A stretch of DNA of 30,555 bases from Pseudomonadota bacterium (lineage in GTDB: Bacteria; Pseudomonadota; Alphaproteobacteria; Caulobacterales; Caulobacteraceae), in assembly GCA_023386645.1 (NCBI GenBank), contig JAEWJI010000023.1, positions 1 through 30,555 on the forward strand. The letters are read 5' to 3'. The notes beneath the pieces are model-generated. The model was not told the origin of the DNA, made no database searches, and was given only the letters and a program-made list of their open reading frames with translations. Of this stretch, positions 22,139 through 30,428 are shown piece by piece. Within the stretch, counting starts at the first letter, position 1; every line of letters begins with the position of its first letter. The translations under genes and the position numbers were made by a program.

Positions 22139-24118
22139 ATGTTCAGATCCGTCCTGGTCGCCAATCGTGGCGAGATCGCCTGTCGCGTCTTTCGCACTGC
22201 CAAGCGGATGGGGATCCGCACCATCGCCGTCTATTCGGAGGCCGACGCGAAGGCCCTGCATGTGCGCGAGGCCGACGAGGCCATGCTCATCGGGCCGGCG
22301 GCGGCGCGCGAGAGCTATCTCGATGGCGCCAAGGTGCTGGCCGCAGCGAAGGCGACGGGGGCGGAGGCGATCCACCCGGGATATGGCTTCCTGAGCGAGA
22401 ACGCGGACTTCGCCGAGGCGGTGAAGGCCGCGGGCCTGGTGTGGATCGGGCCGCCGCCGACCTCCATCCGCGCCATGGGCCTGAAGGACGCCGCCAAGAC
22501 CCTGATGATCGAGGCGGGCGTCCCGGTGACGCCCGGCTATCAGGGGGAGAACCAGTCGGCCGAGCGGCTGAAGTCCGAGGCGGACCGGATCGGCTATCCG
22601 GTGCTGATCAAGGCCGTAGCAGGCGGCGGCGGCAAGGGGATGAAACGGGTCGACCGGGCGGAGGACTTCGCCGACGGCCTGGCCTCGGCCCAGCGCGAGG
22701 GGCAGTCGTCGTTCGGCGATCCGCGCGTCCTGATCGAGAGCTACATCACCCGCCCGCGCCACATTGAAGTGCAGGTGTTCGGCGACAGGCACGGCAACGT
22801 CGTCCACCTGTTCGAACGCGACTGCTCGCTGCAGCGGCGGCACCAGAAGGTGATCGAGGAGGCGCCGGCGCCGGGGATGGACGCGGCCACGCGCGAGGCG
22901 GTGACCCAGGCGGCGGTGCGCGCGGCCCGGGCCGTGAACTACGAGGGGGCGGGGACCATCGAGTTCATCGCCGATGCGTCCGATGGGCTGAAGCCGGACC
23001 GCGTCTGGTTCATGGAGATGAACACCCGGCTGCAGGTCGAGCATCCGGTCACCGAGGCAGTGACCGGGGTGGACCTGGTCGAATGGCAGTTCCGTGCCGC
23101 GGCGGGCGAGCCCTTGCCGCTGAAGCAGGAGCAGATCCGCCTGAACGGCTGGGCCATGGAGGCGCGGTTGTATGCGGAGGATCCGGACAACGGCTTCCTG
23201 CCGTCCATCGGGCCGCTGAAGCACTTCCATTTGCCGGACGACGTGCGGGTGGACACCGGAGTGGAGCAGGGCGGGGAGGTCAGCCAGTTCTACGATCCGA
23301 TGATCGCCAAGCTGATCGTCCATGCCGAGGCGCGCGAGGCGGCGGCGGAACGGCTGGCCGGCGTGTGCCGCGAGGTCGAGGTCTGGCCTGTCAGGACCAA
23401 TGCGGCGTTCCTGGCGCGGTGCCTGGATCATCCTCGGTTCCGCTCGGGCGACGTGGACACCGCCTTTATCGGGGCGGAGGAGGCCGTGCTGCTGCCGCAG
23501 GAGGCGGATGCGGAGCTGGAGGCCGCGGCCATCGCCCTGATCGCCGAGGACCACCTCTATCGCCGGACCCCAATGAGCGACGACACGCGCGGGCCGTGGG
23601 ACGCGACGGCCGGGCCGGGCGCGGGTTTCCGCCTGAACGCCGCGCCGCGCGCCGTCTATCGCGCGAGCATCAACGGCCGGGTCGCCGAGGCTTCGGCCGG
23701 CTCGGCCTTGAGCGGCGACTGGACGTGGCGCATCAACGGGATGAAGGCCACCCTGGCCGCCAGCGGCCCCGAGGTCGGGGACCGGCGGTTCGGTCACCTG
23801 CCGATGGATGACGGCCACCTGCTGTTCGAGGCAGGCAATGCCTGGCGCATCGAACCCGTGCGCTTCGGCGGGACCGGAGGCGGGGGCTCGGCCTCCGACG
23901 GCGGCCTGCGCGCGCCCATGCCCGGCAAAATCGTCTCTACGCCCGCCAAGGCCGGCGAGGCGGTGGCCAAGGGTCAGGCGGTCGTGGTGCTGGAGGCCAT
24001 GAAGATGGAGCACGCCCTGACCGCGCCGTTCGACGGGGTGGTCGAGGCGATCGAGGTCGTGATCGGAGACCAGGTGACGGACGGCGCCGTCCTGGCCAGG
24101 GTCAAGCCGGGGACCTGA
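22139..24118 (+). CDS. mccA: methylcrotonyl-CoA carboxylase, biotin-containing alpha subunit
   Basis: A 659-aa biotin carboxylase/carrier subunit (LiuD). N-terminal VLVANRGEIACRVFRTAKRM (5-24), ATP-grasp GGGGKGMK and MNTRLQVEHPVTEAVTGVDL form the biotin carboxylase. A linker follows, then the biotinyl domain with MPGKIVSTPAKAGE and EAMKMEH, biotin on Lys622. MCC rather than PCC is inferred from mccB and liuC upstream on the same strand. It starts nine bases after the DUF3667 stop with only a weak ribosome site (CAGGCC), so coupling is likely. The 3' end overlaps the convergent ABM gene by 17 bases. Confidence 0.93.
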   Translation: MFRSVLVANRGEIACRVFRTAKRMGIRTIAVYSEADAKALHVREADEAMLIGPAAARESYLDGAKVLAAAKATGAEAIHPGYGFLSENADFAEAVKAAGLVWIGPPPTSIRAMGLKDAAKTLMIEAGVPVTPGYQGENQSAERLKSEADRIGYPVLIKAVAGGGGKGMKRVDRAEDFADGLASAQREGQSSFGDPRVLIESYITRPRHIEVQVFGDRHGNVVHLFERDCSLQRRHQKVIEEAPAPGMDAATREAVTQAAVRAARAVNYEGAGTIEFIADASDGLKPDRVWFMEMNTRLQVEHPVTEAVTGVDLVEWQFRAAAGEPLPLKQEQIRLNGWAMEARLYAEDPDNGFLPSIGPLKHFHLPDDVRVDTGVEQGGEVSQFYDPMIAKLIVHAEAREAAAERLAGVCREVEVWPVRTNAAFLARCLDHPRFRSGDVDTAFIGAEEAVLLPQEADAELEAAAIALIAEDHLYRRTPMSDDTRGPWDATAGPGAGFRLNAAPRAVYRASINGRVAEASAGSALSGDWTWRINGMKATLAASGPEVGDRRFGHLPMDDGHLLFEAGNAWRIEPVRFGGTGGGGSASDGGLRAPMPGKIVSTPAKAGEAVAKGQAVVVLEAMKMEHALTAPFDGVVEAIEVVIGDQVTDGAVLARVKPGT

Positions 24119-24488
24119 GCCCGACGCCGCCGACCGGCCGGGTGACCTGGGCGTCGCCGAAGGTCGCGATCAGCGGCAGGCCGCGCTGGATGGCCGCCTT
24201 AACCTCCGGGATCTGCAGCGAGGCGCGGTGGGCGCCCTCGTCGGTCCAGACCTCCGTGACCCAGATCGTGTCCGCGTCCGCCGGGTCGTGGGCGACCACG
24301 TAGCTGAGACAGCCGGGCATCTGGCCCAGACCTTCCAGCAGGATGGCGGTCAGTTCGTCGCGGCGGCCCTCGACGGCCGTCATCTTGCCGATCAGTCCGT
24401 ACATCGGGGCCTCCGCCTGGGATCGGACGGGCGGGAACAGGCCCAGAGTGGCCAGACCCGCGACGATAGTCCGACGATTGGTGAACAT
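24102..24488 (-). CDS. exported antibiotic-biosynthesis-monooxygenase (ABM) fold protein
   Basis: A 128-aa protein with an ABM/quinol-monooxygenase-like ferredoxin fold. The core runs from MYGLIGKMTAVEGRRDELTAI (29-49) through PGCLSYVVAHDPADADTIWV and EVWTDEGAHRASL. Residues 1-27 carry NRRTIVAGLATLGLF, an N-terminal export signal with a twin Arg pair, so Tat-type secretion is possible. Family members act on small quinone-like molecules or serve as stress proteins; the substrate cannot be told here. An internal Met29 (24404) could start a cytosolic form. It overlaps the mccA 3' end by 17 bases and diverges from DUF1489. Confidence 0.82.
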   Translation of the reverse strand: MFTNRRTIVAGLATLGLFPPVRSQAEAPMYGLIGKMTAVEGRRDELTAILLEGLGQMPGCLSYVVAHDPADADTIWVTEVWTDEGAHRASLQIPEVKAAIQRGLPLIATFGDAQVTRPVGGVGLRSPA

Positions 24489-24548
24489 GATCCACAGACT
24501 AGCGCGGTTTGGCCCCGCCGTCGCCCGATCCGGATGCTATGGCGCGGC

Positions 24549-24956
24549 ATGGCCCCGAACAGCCCCCTGCATCTGATCAAGCTGTGCGTCGGCGTCTCGG
24601 ACGTCGAATGGCTGGAGCGGCGCGCCCAGAATGGCCAGCCGCTGGTGGTGCATACGCGGATGACGCCCAAGCGCGCGGCCGAGGTGGAGGACGGCGGCTC
24701 GCTGTTCTGGGTGGTCAAGGGGGTGGTCGGATGCCGCCAGCCGGTCATGGACATCCGGACGATCGGCGAGGGCAAGACCAGCCGCTGCGAGATCACGCTC
24801 GAGCCCCGCGTGATTCGCACGGCGCCCTTGGTCCGCCGGCCTTTCCAGGGCTGGCGCTATTTCGACAAGGATGTGCCGGCGGATCTGGAGACCGTCGGAG
24901 AGACCGACCTGCCGGACGAGTTCGTGCGGGAATTGCGCACGATCGGGGCCTGGTGA
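24549..24956 (+). CDS. DUF1489 family protein
   Basis: A 135-aa soluble protein of DUF1489, recognised by LHLIKLCVGVSDVEWLERR (7-25), the HTRMTPKRAAEV motif, SLFWVVKGVVGCRQP and PFQGWRYF. Two Cys (C13 and C62) are present. The frame is open from 24228, but that part is antisense to the ABM gene; ATG 24549 gives the family start. No membrane or export signal. It sits 48 bases before the MATE exporter. Function unknown to me; the family is typical of alphaproteobacteria. Confidence 0.88.
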   Translation: MAPNSPLHLIKLCVGVSDVEWLERRAQNGQPLVVHTRMTPKRAAEVEDGGSLFWVVKGVVGCRQPVMDIRTIGEGKTSRCEITLEPRVIRTAPLVRRPFQGWRYFDKDVPADLETVGETDLPDEFVRELRTIGAW

Positions 24957-25004
24957 TTCCCCGGGGTTGACGCGAGGTGCCGCGACTGGCCTCTGCCCGC
25001 CTCC

Positions 25005-26354
25005 ATGCTGTCCCCCGCCACCCGTACCACCCTGCGCGATCTGCTGACCCTGGCCTGGCCCGTGGTGTTGGCGCGAATCGGGATCATGACCATGGGGCTG
25101 ACCGACGCTATCGTGGTCGGGAACTATTCGGGCGAGGAGTTGGCCTTCCACGCCCTGGCCTGGGCTCCGACCTCGATCGTCATCACCACGGCCGTGGGCC
25201 TGATGATGGGTGTGCAGGTGATGACCGCCCGCATGCTGGGCGAGGGTCGGCGCGAGGAGGTCGGGGCGGTGCTGCGGCGCGGGATGACCTATGCCGTGCA
25301 GATCGGGGTCGTCTCGATGATCGCCCTGATCATCGTCGGGCCCTGGGCGCTCAGGAACGCGAACCTGGCCGAAGGGCTGGGCGAGGGGGCGGGCCCGGCC
25401 CTCGTGGTCTTCGCCCTGTCCATGCCGGCCTATCTGATCAGCGTCGCGGCCCAGTTCTTCCTGGAGGCGCTGGGCAAGCCCAAGCCCGGCATGTGGGCGA
25501 TGTGGGTGGCCAACGGGGTCAACCTCCTGCTGAACCTCGTGCTGGTGCCCGACCTGCTGGGGATCGGCGAATCGGGGGCGGTGGCCTCCGCCTGGGCGAC
25601 CTTCGGGGCGCGCACGGCGCTGGCGGCCTTCCTGCTGGTCTATATCGCAAGGCTGCCGGAGGCGCGGGCGCTTGGCGTTTTCGCCAGGCCCCGGCGCGAT
25701 CCGAAGGCGGCGCACGAGCAGCGCAAGGTCGGCTACGGCGCCGGATCGTCCTACTTCATCGAGGTGGGGGCCTTTGCGGCCATGACCTTCATCGCCGGGC
25801 AGCTGGGAGCGGTCGAGACTACGGCCTGGACCATCGTGCTGAACATTTCGGCCATCGTCTTCATGGTGCCCATGGGGCTGGCGTCGGCGACGGCGGTGGT
25901 GGTCGGGCGATCCTATGGCGCAGGCGATGGGCCAGGGGTGCTGCGCGCCGGGCTGATCGGGGTCGGGGTGGTCGGCGCCCTCGGGCTGGTGATCGCCCTG
26001 CTGGTGTGGCCTGGAGCGGAGCTGCTGACCTCGGCCTACAACCGCGACCCGGGGCTGCTGGCCGTAGCGGCGCCGGCGCTGGCGCTCGCCACCCTGTTCT
26101 TCGTGGCCGACGCCATCCAGGTGGTGGCCGCCTCGGCCAACCGGGCCGCCGGCGACGTCTGGTGGCCAACCATCATGCACTTCCTGGCCTATTCCCTGGT
26201 CATGATGCCGCTAGGCTGGCTGCTGGCCCACCGGATGGGCGTGGACGGCCTGGTCTGGGCGGTGATCGTCGCCAGCCTGGTGTCCGCGACCCTGCTGACC
26301 GGGCGGTTCGTGCGGGTGGCGCGCAGGCTCTCGTCCGAGCCCCGCACAGGGTGA
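25005..26354 (+). CDS. MATE family multidrug/cation antiporter
   Basis: A 449-aa inner-membrane protein with about 12 hydrophobic helices in two related halves. The N-half opens LLTLAWPVVLARIGIMTMGLTDAIVVG with the family's GLTD segment. The C-half has an equivalent FIEVGAFAAMTFIAGQLGAVE and VPMGLASATAVVVGRSYGAGD. It should expel organic cations or drugs in exchange for Na+ or H+. A charged cytoplasmic loop (about 220-245, RPRRDPKAAHEQRK) joins the halves. Length is normal. It lies downstream of DUF1489. The stop codon overlaps the predicted metG promoter. Substrate unknown. Confidence 0.9.
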   Translation: MLSPATRTTLRDLLTLAWPVVLARIGIMTMGLTDAIVVGNYSGEELAFHALAWAPTSIVITTAVGLMMGVQVMTARMLGEGRREEVGAVLRRGMTYAVQIGVVSMIALIIVGPWALRNANLAEGLGEGAGPALVVFALSMPAYLISVAAQFFLEALGKPKPGMWAMWVANGVNLLLNLVLVPDLLGIGESGAVASAWATFGARTALAAFLLVYIARLPEARALGVFARPRRDPKAAHEQRKVGYGAGSSYFIEVGAFAAMTFIAGQLGAVETTAWTIVLNISAIVFMVPMGLASATAVVVGRSYGAGDGPGVLRAGLIGVGVVGALGLVIALLVWPGAELLTSAYNRDPGLLAVAAPALALATLFFVADAIQVVAASANRAAGDVWWPTIMHFLAYSLVMMPLGWLLAHRMGVDGLVWAVIVASLVSATLLTGRFVRVARRLSSEPRTG

Positions 26355-26379
26355 CGAAGTCAGGGCGGCGCTCTATATC
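26351..26379 (+). promoter_or_regulatory. promoter for metG, overlapping the MATE stop codon
   Basis: GTGACG (26351-26356), 17 bases and TATATC (26374-26379) fit an alphaproteobacterial housekeeping promoter. The predicted start near 26386 gives a leader of about 20 bases. The -35 box shares bases with the MATE stop (TGA, 26352-26354). Confidence 0.5.
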
Positions 26380-26406
26380 CGGCGGCTTCTTACTCCCCGG
26401 ACACCC

Positions 26407-28098
26407 ATGGCCCGCATCCTGATCACCTCGGCGCTGCCGTACATCAATGGCGTCAAGCACCTGGGCAACCTGGCGGGCTCGATGCTGCCGGCGGACGTCT
26501 GGGCGCGGTTCAAGCGGGCCCAAGGGCACGAGGTGCTCTACATTTGCGCGACTGACGAGCACGGGACGCCGGCCGAGCTGGCGGCGGCCGCGGCCGGACA
26601 GGACGTGCGGACCTACTGCGACGAACAGCATGAGATCCAGAAGCGGACCGGGGAGGCCTTCGGGCTGAGCTACGATTGGTTCGGACGCTCCTCCAGCCTG
26701 CAGAATCACCGCCTGACACAGCATTTCGCCGAGGTGCTGGAGAAGAACGGACTGGTCGAGGAGCGGGTCGACCGGATGATCTATTCGATCGACGACGCCC
26801 GCTTTCTGCCCGACCGCTATGTCGAGGGCACCTGCCCGCATTGCGCCTCGGACAAGGCGCGGGGCGATCAGTGCGACACCTGCGGTCGCCTGCTGGACCC
26901 CACCGACCTGATCGAGCCCTATTCCGCCATTTCGGGCTCGCGGAACCTGGAGGTGCGCGACACGCGGCACTTGTATCTGCTCCAGACGAGGCTCGAGCCG
27001 GAAATCCGGGCTTGGGTCGATTCGAAGACCGACTGGCAGCCGCTGGCCAAATCCATCGCCTATAAGCACCTGGACGAAGGCCTGATCGACCGGGGCATCA
27101 CCCGGGATCTGAGCTGGGGCGTGCCGGTGACCCAGGGCGGCGCCCCGCGTCCCGGCATGGAAGGCAAGGTCTTCTACGTCTGGTTCGACGCCCCCATCGA
27201 GTACATCGCCGCGACCGAGGAGTGGGCGCAGGCGACGGGCCGGACCTGGCGCGACTGGTGGCGGCTGGACGAGGGGGCCGGGGAAGTTCGCTACGTCCAA
27301 TTCATGGGCAAGGACAACGTCGCCTTCCACACGGTCAGCTTTCCGGTGACGCTGCTGGGCTCGGGCGAGCCATGGAAGACGGTGGACCAACTCAAGGCCT
27401 TCAACTGGCTGAACTGGTACGGCGGCAAGTTCTCGACCAGCCAGAACCGGGGGGTCTTCATGGACCAAGCGCTGGAGCTGCTGCCCGCTGACTACTGGCG
27501 CTGGCGGCTGACGGCCTATGGGCCGGAGCATTCGGATTCGGCCTTCACCTGGGAGGACTTCCAGGCCTTGACCAACAAGGACCTGGCCGATGTGCTGGGC
27601 AATTTCGTCAACCGCATCGTCAGGTTCGCGGAGTCGAAGTTCGAAGGCGTGGTGCCGGAAGGCGGTCAGCCGGGCGAGGTCGAGGCGCGGCTGCAGGCCG
27701 ATCTGGAGGCCGGGCTGGCCGAGGCCACCGCCGCCTTCGAGGCCATGGAGTTCCGCAAGGCCTGCCAGGCCGTTCGGGCGATGTGGGTGCTCGGCAACGA
27801 GTATCTGCAGGAGGCCGCGCCCTGGACGGCGTTCAAGACCGACCGCGACCGCGCGGCGGTGGGGGTGCGCACCGGGCTGAACCTGGTCGCCCTGTTCGCC
27901 CGCCTGGCCGCTCCGGTGCTGCCGTTCTCGGCGGAGAAGATCGCCGCCAGCGTGGGGTCGACCGACCTGACCTGGCCGACGGCGATCGACCTGGACGCCC
28001 TGCCGACCGGCGGCAGGGTCCAGGCCGCCGAGGTGCTGTTCCGCAAGATCGAGGACGCGCAGGTCGCCGAGTGGGCGGAGCGTTTCGGGGGCGCCTGA
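26407..28098 (+). CDS. metG: methionine--tRNA ligase
   Basis: A 563-aa cytoplasmic class I synthetase charging tRNA-Met, including initiator. The HIGH-type motif is H18-L-G-N21 after PYINGVK. A zinc knuckle has C143-x2-C146 and C156-x2-C159. YVWFDAPIEYI (257-267) is the methionine pocket, and the KMSKS-type loop reads K341-F-S-T-S345, so the second Lys of the consensus is Thr. The anticodon-binding domain follows (about 370-560). The C-terminal EMAPII/tRNA-binding extension of E. coli MetRS is absent, as in many short forms. A good promoter lies at 26351-26379. The gene converges on terC with a hairpin between. Confidence 0.96.
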   Translation: MARILITSALPYINGVKHLGNLAGSMLPADVWARFKRAQGHEVLYICATDEHGTPAELAAAAAGQDVRTYCDEQHEIQKRTGEAFGLSYDWFGRSSSLQNHRLTQHFAEVLEKNGLVEERVDRMIYSIDDARFLPDRYVEGTCPHCASDKARGDQCDTCGRLLDPTDLIEPYSAISGSRNLEVRDTRHLYLLQTRLEPEIRAWVDSKTDWQPLAKSIAYKHLDEGLIDRGITRDLSWGVPVTQGGAPRPGMEGKVFYVWFDAPIEYIAATEEWAQATGRTWRDWWRLDEGAGEVRYVQFMGKDNVAFHTVSFPVTLLGSGEPWKTVDQLKAFNWLNWYGGKFSTSQNRGVFMDQALELLPADYWRWRLTAYGPEHSDSAFTWEDFQALTNKDLADVLGNFVNRIVRFAESKFEGVVPEGGQPGEVEARLQADLEAGLAEATAAFEAMEFRKACQAVRAMWVLGNEYLQEAAPWTAFKTDRDRAAVGVRTGLNLVALFARLAAPVLPFSAEKIAASVGSTDLTWPTAIDLDALPTGGRVQAAEVLFRKIEDAQVAEWAERFGGA

Positions 28099-28101
28099 CC
28101 C

Positions 28102-28137
28102 CTGCCGCCTCCGATCCGGAGGGAGCGGAGGCGGCGG
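28102..28137. terminator. hairpin between convergent metG and terC
   Basis: GCCGCCTCCG (28104-28113) pairs perfectly with CGGAGGCGGC (28126-28135), extendable by a G.T and a C-G pair, around a 12-base loop. It lies four bases past the metG stop and 19 before the terC stop. Only a short T-rich stretch (CTTCGCTTCTT) follows. It can serve both genes. Confidence 0.6.
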
Positions 28138-28155
28138 GCTTCGCTTCTTAGAAGG

Positions 28156-29016
28156 TCAGCCCTCGGGCGATGGCGCGGACTGGCCGGTCCTCGTCGGATT
28201 CACGCTGACCGGGGGCGGCGCGGTCGGAGCGCCATGACCGGGCAAGGTGCTGGTCTCGGTGCGGACGCCGCGCATGTGTTTGGCGACCTCCTTCGCTTCG
28301 ATCGCCATGAAGGCCGGGACGGCGCGGTTGTGGGCGTCGACGTTCTCGGTGCGCACGACCACGGAGCGGTAGCCGTCCCAGATCATGTGAAGGGCGACGT
28401 ATAGGACGATAACCAGGCCGACGTAGCTGATCCAGCGGTGCTTGTTCAGCAGCTTGGCGATGAACGTCGCGGCCACGCCCATGAGGGCGATCGACAGGAC
28501 CAGGCCGAAGACCATGATCCAGGGATGATCATGGGCCGCGCCGGCCACGGCCAGGACGTTGTCCAGGCTCATGGTCAGATCCGCGATCATGATCTGGACG
28601 AGGGCGGCGCCGAAGGTCTTGCGCTTGATCCCGAGTTCCTCCGGGGTCGCTCCGCCGCCGTGGTGGGCGGCGAGGGCGGCTTCCATCTCCTCGGTCGATT
28701 CCGCCTGGTCGTGGGTCTTCTGCTCCTGCAGTTCCCGCCACATCTTCCAGCACACCCACAGCAGCAGGAATCCGCCGGCGAGCAGAAGGCCGACGATGGC
28801 CAGCAGCTGGACGGTGATCAGGGCGAAGCCGATCCGCATGATCACGGCGGCCGCCAGGCCGATCATGATGGCCTTCTTCCGCTGCTCGGGAGCCAGGGCC
28901 GCGGCGGCCAGGCCCACGGCCACAGCGTTGTCGCCGGCCAGCACGAGATCGATCGCCAGGACCTTGCCCAGGGCGCTGAGTTGGGAGGCCAGTTCGGGAG
29001 ACGTGAGGAATTCCAT
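28156..29016 (-). CDS. TerC family integral membrane protein
   Basis: A 286-aa inner-membrane protein with seven to eight helices. The two family signatures are LAGDNAVAVGLA (26-37) and the second-half DLTMSLDNVLAVAG (146-159); the acidic and Asn residues are presumed to bind divalent metal. Relatives include TerC and Alx/YjbE types, several of which export manganese. A charged, His-containing loop (95-132) joins the two halves. The C-terminal tail after about 222 is hydrophilic and Pro-rich, longer than in short homologues. No yybP-ykoY (manganese) riboswitch was recognisable upstream. Metal export is inferred from the family. Confidence 0.88.
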   Translation of the reverse strand: MEFLTSPELASQLSALGKVLAIDLVLAGDNAVAVGLAAAALAPEQRKKAIMIGLAAAVIMRIGFALITVQLLAIVGLLLAGGFLLLWVCWKMWRELQEQKTHDQAESTEEMEAALAAHHGGGATPEELGIKRKTFGAALVQIMIADLTMSLDNVLAVAGAAHDHPWIMVFGLVLSIALMGVAATFIAKLLNKHRWISYVGLVIVLYVALHMIWDGYRSVVVRTENVDAHNRAVPAFMAIEAKEVAKHMRGVRTETSTLPGHGAPTAPPPVSVNPTRTGQSAPSPEG

Positions 29017-29083
29017 GGCCGCTCTCTAAGGCGGCGGGAATAGGGCGCCAATACCTTCAGTTAAGGAGGCGAGCCCAAACGAT

Positions 29084-29109
29084 CCTCCCCCGCCCGTTGG
29101 CGGGGGAGG
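29084..29109. repeat. GGCGGGGGAGG palindromic hairpin (REP-like)
   Basis: CCTCCCCCGCC (29084-29094) and GGCGGGGGAGG (29099-29109) form a perfect 11-bp stem with a CGTT loop. It shares the CCTCCCC/GGGGAGG core of 7-27 and 2672-2745. It lies six bases past the rlmB stop (minus strand) and before terC, so it could stabilise or end the rlmB transcript. Confidence 0.75.
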
Positions 29110-29115
29110 GTACAG

Positions 29116-29988
29116 CTAGCCGCGCTGCTTCCGGCTGGCCTCGTAGAGGGCAATGGCGGCTGCGTTGGAGACGTTCAGGCTCTCGAAGCCGCCCGGCATG
29201 GGGATGCGCGACAGGGCGTCGCAGTGCTCGGCCACCAGCCGGCGGATGCCCTCGCCTTCCGAGCCCATGACCAGCACGGTCGGGCGCGCGTCCAGCACAT
29301 CCTCCAGCGCCTCCTCCGACGATCCGTCCAGCCCCACCGCGCGCCAGCCCAGATCGGCCAGCCGCTCCAGGGCGCGTGACAGGTTGACCACCCGCGCGCA
29401 GGGCAGGCGCTCGGTGGCTCCGGCCGCCGCCTTGGCGAGCGCGCCGGCCAGGGCCGGGGAGTGTCGATCCTGGACCACGATCCCCCGCGCGCGGAAGGCC
29501 AGGGCCGAGCGGAAGATGGCGCCGACGTTCTGGGGATCGGTCAGCTGGTCCAACATGACGATCAGTCCCTCGGCGGGTTCGGCGATATCCTCCAGCGCTA
29601 CGCCCTCCAGCGGCTGGACCTTGAAGGCCAGTCCCTGGTGCACGGCCCCGGCCGGGAGCATCCGGTCCAGGGCCTGCGGTTCGATCACCTCGGGTCGGTG
29701 GTGAGGCGCCAGGCCGTCGCGCTCGATCTCGGCAGCGCGATCAGGCGTGGCCAGCAGGCGGCCCATGCCCTTGCGGGCCGGGTTCTGGAGCGCGGCCAGC
29801 ACCGGATGGCGACCCCACAGGAAGCCGTCGGCGTCCGCCTTGCCCCGCGGCGCGGCGCGGCTCGAATCGGCGCCGGGCCGGGGTTCCGGTTTCGGCGACC
29901 ACCCGCCTTCCCGCGAAGGCTTCCTCGGCCCGCGAAAGCTGGGCTTTTCACCCTTCTTCCGGTCGTTGCGTTCTCGATTTGATGACAC
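29116..29988 (-). CDS. rlmB: 23S rRNA (guanosine-2'-O-)-methyltransferase, RlmB/TrmH-like
   Basis: A 290-aa SpoU-class (SPOUT) methyltransferase, likely methylating 23S rRNA G2251. A basic, disordered N-terminus (1-50; KKGEKPSFRGPRKPSR) precedes the substrate-binding domain with FLWGRHPVLAALQNP (56-70). The knotted catalytic domain has motif 1 DPQNVGAIFRSA (151-162; N154, R160), motif 2 VMGSEGEGIRR (240-250) and motif 3 PMPGGFESLNVSNA (263-276). The frame is open to 30309, through tRNA-Tyr, so a GTG start at 29988 is chosen; GGAGGG at 29998-30003 lies nine bases before it. It is divergent from the tRNA-Tyr/tRNA-Gly/tuf unit. Confidence 0.92.
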   Translation of the reverse strand: MSSNRERNDRKKGEKPSFRGPRKPSREGGWSPKPEPRPGADSSRAAPRGKADADGFLWGRHPVLAALQNPARKGMGRLLATPDRAAEIERDGLAPHHRPEVIEPQALDRMLPAGAVHQGLAFKVQPLEGVALEDIAEPAEGLIVMLDQLTDPQNVGAIFRSALAFRARGIVVQDRHSPALAGALAKAAAGATERLPCARVVNLSRALERLADLGWRAVGLDGSSEEALEDVLDARPTVLVMGSEGEGIRRLVAEHCDALSRIPMPGGFESLNVSNAAAIALYEASRKQRG

Positions 29989-30133
29989 TATAAGGCGCCC
30001 TCCGATTTGGAGCCCTGGGGCTTCGGGATTGGCCTCTCCTCTATCGCAGGCGTGACCAGCTCTGAAATCCTTGTGTCGTCCGGACCCGAAAAAGGGGAAC
30101 GGCCGGCGCGGTCCGACGGTTCGAAACGCGCGC

Positions 30134-30217
30134 GGGGGAATGTCCCGAGCGGCAAAGGGGGGGGACTGTAAATCCCCTGCGTAAGCTTCGTAGGTTCGAG
30201 TCCTACTTCCCCCACCA
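30134..30217 (+). tRNA. tRNA-Tyr (anticodon GTA)
   Basis: An 84-base type II tRNA with encoded CCA. Acceptor GGGGGAA/TTCCCCC, anticodon stem GGGGA/TCCCC with loop CTGTAAA (anticodon GTA at 30168-30170), a variable arm around 30178-30189 and T-arm GTAGG/CCTAC. Discriminator A. It leads the tRNA-Tyr/tRNA-Gly/tuf unit. Confidence 0.96.
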
Positions 30218-30294
30218 CGCGCTTTCGAAACGACGGTCAGAGCGACGGACGGACCGGTCGCGTCGGTCCTTCTCGGATCGCCGCGTCTGTTTGC

Positions 30295-30368
30295 GCGGGT
30301 ATAGCACAATGGTAGTGCAGCAGCCTTCCAAGCTGAGGATGTCGGTTCGATCCCGTCTACCCGCTCCA
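30295..30368 (+). tRNA. tRNA-Gly (anticodon TCC)
   Basis: A 74-base cloverleaf with encoded CCA. Acceptor GCGGGTA/TACCCGC is fully paired and the discriminator is T. The anticodon loop CTTCCAA gives UCC. The 77-base spacer from tRNA-Tyr holds a small hairpin (GGACCG 30251-30256 with CGGTCC 30264-30269) that may help processing. Confidence 0.96.
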
Positions 30369-30428
30369 GGTTTTTAGATGAGCATCACGCCCATCCGCTG
30401 ACGGACCCGGGCTATCAGGAGTTTGGCG

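Noticed and set aside
21977..24013. 678-aa minus-strand frame opposite mccA
   Set aside because: It is a shadow of mccA with low-complexity His/Arg/Leu content and no recognisable domain.
24537..26180. 547-aa minus-strand frame opposite DUF1489 and the MATE gene
   Set aside because: The composition is extreme (Gly, His, Gln, Asp, Arg) and it covers two well-supported genes.
29017..29083. Manganese riboswitch upstream of terC
   Set aside because: The leader is short and lacks the conserved loops of the yybP-ykoY motif.
29989..30309. rlmB frame extended upstream to 30309
   Set aside because: It would run backwards through tRNA-Tyr. GTG 29988 has a well-placed GGAGGG.
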